Assembly: GCA_001466705.2 (NCBI GenBank)
Contig: LATX02000211.1
Location: 1,364,001-1,428,000, forward strand
Source: Moniliophthora roreri
Lineage: Eukaryota; Basidiomycota; Agaricomycetes; Agaricales; Marasmiaceae
Length of the DNA: 64,000 nt
Reading direction: 5' to 3'
Below the pieces are notes generated by a model. The model saw only the letters and a program-made list of their open reading frames with translations, was not told where the DNA came from and searched no databases. Positions 56,041-64,000 of this stretch are shown piece by piece. Each line of letters opens with the position of its first letter. Position 1 is the first letter of the stretch. The position numbers were made by a program, and so were the translations under genes.

Positions 56041-57660
56041 ATATGCATAACTTTTATCTTTTATTTTGCATGCAAACAGAGAATATTTTGCACTTTTATA
56101 GTTGAAAATAGAGTATACAAGGGAATTGAGGACTAGTGTGAGCCCTGAGCAGCTGGTCAAAGCAAGTAGTGGAGATGGATACAAAATATTAGCAGAGTAA
56201 TGGTTGATGGTAGGCCATACAGGAGTATCTGACTACTGCTAGAATGAAAATAAACAGCAACTCTGAACACAGAAGAGCATTCCAAAACCTGTAGAGAACC
56301 ACACTGCATCATACCTCTCTATTGAAAGCAGACCAAAGGAGATATTTTCACTTTTAATAATATTTTCAATCCACACCCAACTTGAAAGAAGAATAAAAGC
56401 CTTTGATAATACATCAATGAGAATATTACCAAGAAATGGATATGAAACAGAGAATGACAAATTATCAGTAGGGGATACTTGAGATACTGATATCAAATTA
56501 GATGAATGAAAGAGATGATCAGCTACCAGAAAAGGTGCCTGTATTATGGAAAAGCAGAAGACAAAGCTGAGTGACAAAAAGATAGCACAGCTGAGCTTGA
56601 AAATGGAAGCATATTACATGTCCACAGAGCAGATGACAATAGACAGAGAAGGAAGGAACCATGCAGAGTGGCATGAAAGTATAATATTTTCAAATGGAGT
56701 CAAAAGGAGAGCTGTTTGACAGAGAAAATTGCAAACAATTGGTGTCAGGAGACTGCACAATCATCATAGAAAAGAATAAAAGAGTTTATAGCTATAGAGC
56801 CTGACTACAATTGGACACTGACAGAGAAATTACCAAACACAGCTCAGTTTATATAATATTTAGCACCCAACTCAATTTTATTTGTATGTGTGACAGATAT
56901 ATAAGGGGATGTGTTTTGTAGATGGAAAGCAGTACTGCCCACCAAATACCAGAGTGTATGAGGTTGTTGTTCAGGTAGAAGAGCTATTAGCAATCAGTAT
57001 TTTTCAACCACTTCAGGCTCTAACTTATTTAGTTGTGCAAGAGGCACAGGCTAGTTGAGACCTGAGATTGTATCCCAAACTAGAGATCTAAATAAAAGCT
57101 AGAAAGAGCTTAGCTTTTAATGCAAGAGGCATGTTTTCTGATAAAAGGAACATTGTATCAGTCTACTAAGAGGGTAGCTGACATACATCAGTATAGTCTG
57201 GTGTTTTGACATGAATCAGAGAGGGTTTCAGGCTAGCAGTGTCTAGAAGATTTGTCCTCTTGAGAATTGTTGCAGAACATAGCTAAGAGGGCTATATTCA
57301 GGTACAAGAAGTATCTTTGTTCTCACTTAGAAGAAGTTTAATCTTTGGGCAATTTCTGGTCAAACTCTATACCAGTTTGGCTTTTGAAGTGAATAATAAA
57401 CCACATACTCAAGAAAAAACAAACACTAAATCTCAATCTGAGAAGTTGTTTTGAAGGCATTCATCTCTAAGCTACCGAGTAATATGCTGAGAATTATTCT
57501 TAACTTGTGGTAACAGTAAACCATGCTGAACCAACTCACAAAACAAAAACTAAGAATCAAAAACTTATATATACCTTTTTCAGGGTATTTTGGCACCACA
57601 GGCCTCATGTCTTCATAGTAGAGGCATAGGTTTTTGAGCATCTTCAACGCCTTTCTCTAC
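56041..57660. other. Unassigned AT-rich DNA
   Basis: Only short ORFs (56239-56577 and 57426-57647, minus; both hydrophobic, no motif). No LTR ends or repeats shared with the window. It should contain the lost 3' end of element J but I cannot see it. Confidence 0.3.
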
Positions 57661-57676
57661 TATGTATGGGGTTGAA

Positions 57677-58353
57677 TCAGATTTCTGGAGTCAATGATAA
57701 GGGTGTTGAAAGGGAGACCCATTGGAGGGTGTGCTCAACTTTGGGTTTAATATCAGAATTGGAAGTAGGTCCAGAATAAATGAGAGCATCTGCAGAGCTG
57801 GTGCTGGCAGTCATACAATCAGGGGAGGAGAGTTGTTCCTCAAGAGAGGGTTGGAGGTCCATTCCCATTGGTTTGTCATCTGAGTTGGTTAAGAAGAAAG
57901 TATTCAGGTCAGAATACTTGAAAGGAGCTCAGGGATCTGCAGGTGGAGGCATGGACAAGTGTGGGTGATAAGGAAAGGTAGATGGTACTGTTACAGGCCC
58001 TTCTAGCCCAATTCTATAATTGCAGCAAAATAAGACCTGAGTTGTGATTTTGAGATCACAACTCTCTGTGATCTTTTTGAGTAGCTGGCATTGGGTTCAG
58101 AGAAATAGCAAACTTTTGACAGCTGGCTCCAAACAATTGTCAGAGTTGGTGGCATTATGGATTTGCTGGTCATACTGTTGGGAGTTGAAGAGGTGGAGGA
58201 GTTGGTAGGGGTTTGGGCAGAGGCCATGGTGATAGGTGATGTTTTCACCATATTGTCCATCTCAAGGCTTAGTAGGAACAGAGCTCAGGAGTCCCTGTTG
58301 CTGCCTAGAAGAAGAAGCAGAAGTAGAAGAGGAGGCAGACACATTGGAAGACA
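57677..58353 (-). pseudogene. Element J ORF3 remnant
   Basis: ATG 58353 (AACATGTCTTC context, as in B). Ser-rich start, then HHGLCPNPYQLLHLFNSQQY and SLLFL followed by TGA where B has Arg (LFLRGHR), then GPVTVPS aligning with GPITVPV of B. Further on (57868-57677) is SDIKPKVEH, nearly identical to SDIKPKIEH in the Gag of B. The zinc-knuckle part is not present before the element ends at about 57.66 kb. Confidence 0.6.
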
Positions 58354-61300
58354 TGTTTCAGATAGTGGGGATGGGTTTCAAGGGCTTCAATTTGTGCCTC
58401 TTTATGTAGTCTTTGTAGAGGTCCAGACAATTGACTGTTCCTTCAGTGTCGACCCATCAGTTGTGGGACAAGTCATAACCTGTGTACAAAATTAAAAACT
58501 CCCAAGGTCTCTTCTTTGGCCTGTGTCCAATAATTGCTTCTACCTTGTATTCTTTGAACCCTTCTATTAGGTCAGATGGCGGTTCTGTGAAGCTGGGCCT
58601 GTGTGCCTCAGTTTCTTTGAATGGAGATAATAGTGCTGCATGGAACACTGGGTGTATCTTCCATTGAGATGGGAGTTGCAGTTTATACATAACTGGTCCA
58701 AGTACTTTTATAACCTTAAAGGGTCCTTCTCTTTTTGGGGCAAGTTTCTTTGAAGGGTATCTGATAACCAAATTCTTCCCTTTGAGCCATACTTTCTGTC
58801 CTTCCTTGAATGTGTCTAGGCAAGTCTTTTCTCTTCTTATCATCTTCTGCTGGGCTATCTCCAGAAGGCTTGACATTTCCTCCTGTACTCTCTTTATCTC
58901 TTTCAACCTTTCTTTGACTGATAGGACATTTGTTCTCTTGAATACAGTCAGCAAGGCTCTAGAGTGGTACTCCATCATCATATAGAACAGAGATTTCTTC
59001 ATGATGGAAGTGAGTTCTGTTATTGTGGGCAAATTCAGCAAAGGAAAGGTATTTCTTCTGTCTGGTTTGTTCCTTGGAGCAAAAGATTCTCAGAAATACT
59101 TCAATTTCCTGATTTACTCATTCTATTTCTCCATCGGTTTGCAGGTGAAATGCAGTGCTCATTGAATGCTTGCTGAGTAACTTCTTCCTCGTTTCCTAGA
59201 AGACTTCAGCCACAAAGCATGGGTCATGGTCAGAGATTAATTGGTCTGGAAGTCCAAAGCATTTGTACAGATGTTGAAGTAGCAACTCCACATTCCTGAG
59301 GCATCCATTGTTTTGGTACAAGGAATGAAAATTACTCCCTTTGTAGAGGAGTGGTTCACCACAACCAATATACTATTCAAGCCATCAACTTTGGGCAGGT
59401 CTGTAATTAGATCCATTATACAGACTTGAAACAGAAAGAATGATTTCAGTGCTTGTATCAGTTGTATTGGTGTTCTTGTAGGGTAAGTGTTAACTTTACC
59501 CTGTTGGCATGGCACACATCCATTGACAAAGTTTTTGATGAACTTCATCATCCCTGGCCACCAAAAGTCCCATTGCACTTGCTCTACTGTGTTCTATTGG
59601 CCTGGGTGCCCAACTCCCATTCCCTCATGAACTTCTTTCACAATTGATTGTTGAAGGTCATTATCTCATGGGACATAAACTTTCTCTTTGAAAAACAACA
59701 GCCCTTCTCTGATTTCCCAATCAGAAAGGGTGGATTTGATTGGCAGCACACCTTGGCTTAGTAATGTATTCAAGGCCAACTTATGAAAGTCATCCAGGCC
59801 CAATCATTTCTGAATCTCTTCTGTCAACTTAGTGTTAATCCCTTTGATGAAAAGCCAGTCTAGAAGCAATATGACATTTTTGTTATTATTGTCTTTATCT
59901 TCTTTCTCATTTGTTCATCAAGATAGAGCATCTGCTTGTGTCATCTGCTTTCCAGGCATATGAATCAAGGCGAGATCAAATTCCAAAAGGAACAGGCTCT
60001 ATCAGGCTTGTCTCTGATTCAGCTTCTGAGCCATTTGGAAATATATGAGGTTCTTGTGGTCTGACAGCACTACAACCTTGTGCTTTCCCCCCATTAGGTA
60101 ATGTCTCCATTCCATCAATGCTCTTACTATTGCCAGTAGCTCCCAATTGTATATTTTGTAATTCTGTTCTATAGGCAAGAATGACTTGAACAGATATCTG
60201 CAGGAGTGCCATTCTCCATCAGTTTCCTTCTGCTGTAAGACTGAACCTATTGCCCATTTCGAAGTGTCCATTTCCATGACAAATAGCTGATCTGCATCTG
60301 GTATTTTGAGGACAGGTTCCAAAAGGAACTTCTTTAGAAGATCAAAGGTGTTCTGACATTCTGGTGTCCATTTGAATTTCTGGAATTTCTTAGTGAGATT
60401 ATGCAAAAGCTTCACAATGTCTGAGTATCTTCCAATAAACTTTCAATAGAAGTTGCTGAAGCCCAGGAATGCTCACACCCTTTTTACAGTTTGTAGCAGT
60501 TCCCATTTGGCTATTTCTGTGAGTTTTATTAGATCCATGGTAATATGACCTGGGCAGATGACCATCCCTAGGAAAATGACATTGTTGACATCAAATTTGC
60601 ATTTCTCCAGTTTCAGGTACAGGTCATGTTTCAGAATCCATTCCATGAGCCATTTCATTCTTCCCTGATGGGTCTTTCTGTCTTTCAAGAAGATCAGAAT
60701 GTCATCCATATAGACAACACACTATCCCTCATCTATAAAGTCAGATAAAATATCATTCATGAAGGCCTGGAATGTTGCTGGAGAGTTGCTAAGACCAAAA
60801 AACATTACTGTTGGTTTGAAGACTTCTCAATTAGTTTTGAAAGCAGCCTTCCACTGATCCCCATCTTTGATCCAGACATTGTTATATCTGTTCCTTAGGT
60901 CAAGTTTACTAAAAATCTCTGCTCCTTTAATTTTATCAATAAGGTCAGAAACCAAGGGTAGCAGGTAGGTGTTCTTGACCATTCCTTCATTCAGCTTTTG
61001 GTAGTCCTGGGTTGGTCAAAGCACCCCTTTTTCCTTTTTTGCTACAAAGAAAGAAGAGGCCATGGGGGATTTCAATTTACGAATATATTCTTTCTGTAAG
61101 TTTTCCTTGATGAACTTGTCTTGTTCCTTCTGCTCAACAGGAGAGAGTGGGTAAAGTTTACCATATGATCTAGAAGGTGGGAATTGTTCAGATCTCCCCT
61201 TCTTGAACCTTCCATAATACTCTGTGAGATATAGTGGCATTCTTCAATAGTTTGTTTCAGAGTTTCCTTTGCTTGTGCCAGTTCCTGAGAGGCAGTGGTT

Positions 61301-61816
61301 TTGGCTCTGATGAGAATTTCCAGAGGCATATAATCCAGAATTCCTTGGAACCTTTTAATGATTATTTTTCTTTGTTCTGGAAACTCCATTTCTCCTGTCT
61401 GCCAGTTGATTCTCAGGTTGTGAGCCCTTAACCAGGGTAGTTTGAGAATAATGCCTTCATCCCCTATCCCTGAGATTAGAAAGTCTTCATGGAAAACCTT
61501 CCCTTCTACTGTGAACATAAGGTTGACAGTGTGAGATAGATATCCATATGGTTTTGTTCAGTGTTCCATCTATATTGAACACCTTTATTTTTTCTGGCAG
61601 CTTTTCCCAGTCCTTCTTTAGTGCTCTGGTGGTTGCTGGGCTAATAAACTTTCCTCCTGCTCCTGAGTCAACAAGAGCTTTTGCTTCAATGGTTTCATTT
61701 CCCACTTTGTACTAAAGAGAAATATGCATAGAATTTCAATCAATCTTGGCTAATACAAAATGTGAAATTGTAATAGGCAGTAAAGACATTGTCCTCCACT
61801 GCTGCTTCAAAAACCC
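58354..61816 (-). pseudogene. Element J Pol, decayed
   Basis: Read leftwards: protease (LVDSGAGGKFIS, about 61.66 kb; GIILKLPWLRAHN), linker RKIIIKRFQGIL and LIRAKTTASQELAQ, RT (KLYPLSPVEQKEQDKF; active-site MDDILIF at 60709), RNase H ([27 protein letters not shown]), integrase (MDLITDLPKV about 59.41 kb; MMEYHSRALLTVF at 59.0 kb) and chromodomain (KVEAIIGHRPKKRPWEFL, TGYDLSHN, about 58.5 kb). Many frame breaks. CpG is nearly absent. Confidence 0.85.
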
Positions 61817-63240
61817 TCTTGCTCCATAAGGTCCAAAAGTAAGTCCTTATCTTCTTTTGCCTGGTCATTTATAAGAGCACAGATCTTTGCAAACCTTTCT
61901 TCTTTTATCATCTTCCTTGGCTCTTTCTTTTTGGCTTCTTCTTTCCTTCCTCCATCCAGACAGTCTTTAACTCTGTGTCTGCTCTGGCCATATTGGAAGC
62001 ACAACCCTTTCACCATATACTTCTTCTTGTCTGCTTCTGTCATCTTTCAGATAGAGGTACCTTCCTTCTTTTGGAAGCTCCTTTGTCCCTTCTTTCCATT
62101 GTCTTCATCCCACTTCTTTCTATATTCCAGTGCTTGCTTCCAACTTTTGTTGAACAGGATTGCCATGTTCATCCAATCCTTTGTAGTTTCCAGCTTCTCT
62201 TCTGGCCTAGTCATGACCTTCATCATAAGGCCTTTTGGAAGCCCTCTCTTGAAAGTTTCAATCTGGGCAGCATTGTTGTATCCTGTCTGTTTCACAAGGT
62301 ACTGGAATTGATAATTGTACTCATCAGTGCATTTCTTCATCTTCAGATCCCAAAGTTTCATCTGTGCTTCAAGTGCAGTGTCTAGTGGTTCAAACAACAC
62401 CTTAAAGTCTTCAATAAAATCTCCCTATGAGACTGCTTCTGCTTCTGAGTTGCATTCTAGAAGTAAGTCTGTCTTCTCGTTCTTTCAAAACTCTTCTGGT
62501 CCATCTGTCATGTATGAGAGTAAAAAAAGCTTCTTTATTCTGTCACTTGAAAACATCTTTGGGTTCAGTGCAATGTATAACTGTACTTCTCAGAGAAACT
62601 TCTTGGTGTCCTTCTGTTCTTCTGTAAATTCTCTGGGAAAGGCCACCTTTACTTCCTTTTCCTCTGTGATAACCTGCACTGGTACTGTAGATCCAATGGT
62701 CATTTCTTCTGCCCTGGGCTCATCTCTTGGTTTGTCCTTTGGTCTACTTCCCAAGGGTTTCTTTTTGTCATTTATTTCTTTTAGCAAGAAAGGGGTCTTT
62801 GGTCTGGGACTGTTTCTCAGGGTTTCCAGAAGTTTCTGGAATGGATCTTGTTCTTCAGAAGATCTGGCAGAGGTATCTAATGTAGCTTTCTTTCTTCAAT
62901 ACTTGCAGCAATAAGGTGTCTCTGGAGCTTGCTTCTCTTGATCCACACACTGTGGATGATGGGATCAAGGTTCTCTTTGTTGTTGGCTGGTCTGGTGACA
63001 TCTCTTCCTGAGACAGCTTCTGTTGCAAGAGCAAGAGGGAGGGGGTCAGAAGTTGCCTCTGCAGTGCTCTGGTTAATGATGGGATCACTTGTCCACCAGG
63101 GTTCAATATTGATTGGGTTTGTAATCCACACTGCCACTCTTCTGCTTCAGCGATGTCTTGCTCAATCTGCTGTTCTGTCCATTTCAATGTTGTTTTGATT
63201 CTTTCTTTCCTAGGTGAATGCCTAAACCTTGGGAGGTCAG
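61807..63240 (-). pseudogene. Element J Gag, decayed
   Basis: The N-terminus at 63187 (QDIAEAEEWQ, NPGGQVIPSL) matches element D. The Gag domain lies at about 62.6-62.1 kb (VAFPREFTEEQKDTKKFL, MKKCTDEYNYQFQYLVKQTG, TFKRGLPKGLMMKVM). The zinc knuckle near 61.99 kb is degenerate (CFQYGQSRHRVKDC: second Cys is Tyr). It ends LMEQEGF at the slippery site. Frame breaks occur at 62.8 and 62.4 kb. Confidence 0.78.
61810..61816 (-). promoter_or_regulatory. -1 ribosomal frameshift site, element J
   Basis: The minus strand reads GAG GGT TTT TGA, identical to element B. Reading on in the -1 frame gives FLKQQW and then the protease. Confidence 0.75.
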
Positions 63241-63261
63241 CAGTCGATCAGCTTGACCTTT

Positions 63262-63700
63262 TGTTATGCTACTTATGTGGCAACATTTCTAAACACCTCA
63301 AGTACAGATGTCTAGTTCTCAGGTCAAGTTTGAGTTTACTCAAAGGGTTCTTTGAGGTTCAGAGTTCCTTAGGGTATTGTGTTGACACAAGTAGTAAATT
63401 AACCAGGTCAAGCTAGAGAGCTAAGTCCTGGGCATAGGCATTTAAATAGATACATCCAATGTCTATGTAATAATATTGTTTATATAAGCAGTAGAATCAG
63501 TAAAATATAAATAATATCTGACTCTGTTGGTGTATGCTGATGAAATATTATTACAAGCATGAGAGGGGAAGAGGACTGGAAAAGTGGATGTGTCTGATAT
63601 GAAAGGGAAGCATGGTTGAGAAGGGAGGAGAGAACTGGGGAGTGTAGTAAGTCCAAGGGGAAAGAGAAGCATATGTATGTAATGGAGGGAATTTGTAACA
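63262..63700 (-). repeat. 5' LTR of element J
   Basis: 439 bp on the minus strand, TGTTACAAATTCC...AGCATAACA, followed (minus) by AAAGGTCAAGCTGATC. An internal TAGCTTGACCTGG box complements the first ten bases of that region. The 3' LTR is not in the window. Confidence 0.82.
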
Positions 63701-64000
63701 CTGCCAGTCAATTTCAGGATTATGGGATTTAAGCCATAGAAGTCTAAGGATAATGTCTTCCTCTTCTAAGCCCAAGATTAGAAAGTCTTCATGGAAGTCT
63801 TTCTCTCCTATGGTGAAGATGAGGTTGACAGTATGCATAATCTATGTGGTTTTGTTCAGAGTTCCATCCACATTGAAAACCTTTACTGGTTTGGAGAGCG
63901 GGTTCTACTTTTTCTTTAGGGTTTAGGCAAGTCATAGACTGACAAGTTTCCCTCCTGCCCCTGAGTCTAAGCGAGCCTTTGCTTTGATGATTTCATTTTC
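63701..64000 (-). pseudogene. Element K protease fragment, running off the window
   Basis: Minus-strand protease of the A/B/J family: LDSGAGGK at about 63.95 kb, VFNVDGTLNKTT and SHNPEIDWQ at the border with the LTR of J. J therefore inserted at the end of K's protease. Decayed (stops and frame breaks). Confidence 0.72.

Noticed and set aside
1..64000. CRISPR arrays, rRNA genes or bacterial-type operons
   Set aside because: No regularly spaced identical repeats with unique spacers, no rRNA-like sequence; introns and retroelements show a eukaryotic fungal genome.

Overview
This 64 kb window looks like a chromosome segment of a filamentous basidiomycete, probably an Agaricomycete. The evidence is short introns (about 49-86 nt, one 172 nt), a Zn2Cys6/fungal_trans regulator, and many Ty3/gypsy chromodomain retrotransposons. 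The species cannot be named from the sequence. Only about 10 kb (5.6-15.35 kb) looks like ordinary host DNA. It is CpG-containing and intron-bearing and holds three protein genes: an ARID/BRIGHT SWI/SNF-type subunit (SWI1-like, minus strand), a TMEM41/DedA-type VTT membrane protein (minus), and a Zn2Cys6 transcription factor (plus). The last two are divergent across a 147-bp shared promoter.

The rest is a graveyard of transposable elements, mostly CpG-poor and AT-rich. Left of the genes lie a truncated CACTA-like MITE, the 3' end of a gypsy element with its LTR, and a copia-type gag remnant. From 15.4 to 21.8 kb there are two solo LTRs with perfect 5-bp target duplications and a decayed gene that may encode a 2OG-Fe(II) dioxygenase. 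From 21.9 to 43.4 kb is a nested stack. Element B (33275-40545, plus strand, 527-bp LTRs, TSD ATGAC) sits in the gag of element A (25925-41661, minus strand, TSD TCTCA), and A sits in the gag of element C (minus). A also carries two inverted CACTA-like MITEs, and the reverse-transcriptase segment between them is inverted. The 3-bp target duplications are exchanged between the two MITEs, as expected if recombination between the MITEs caused the inversion.

From 43.4 to 55.6 kb a second gypsy family (LTRs TGTAAGG...CCTTACA) is fragmented, self-inserted and internally deleted. It is accompanied by pieces of two other gypsy families and a tandem array of tRNA-Lys-like units, each behind a palindrome. 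From 57.7 to 63.7 kb lies a decayed copy (J) of the A/B type, inserted in the protease of another copy (K) that runs off the window.

The A/B/J elements share a design worth attention. Gag and Pol are joined at a conserved GGGTTTT stop-adjacent -1 frameshift site. The primer-binding site is complementary to the predicted 5' end of the element's own RNA (self-priming). A third ORF lies downstream of the chromodomain integrase in the env position; its N-terminal domain is recognisable in A, B and J, and tandem CCHC-like zinc knuckles in A, B and G. I regard this ORF3 as the best candidate for an undescribed component.
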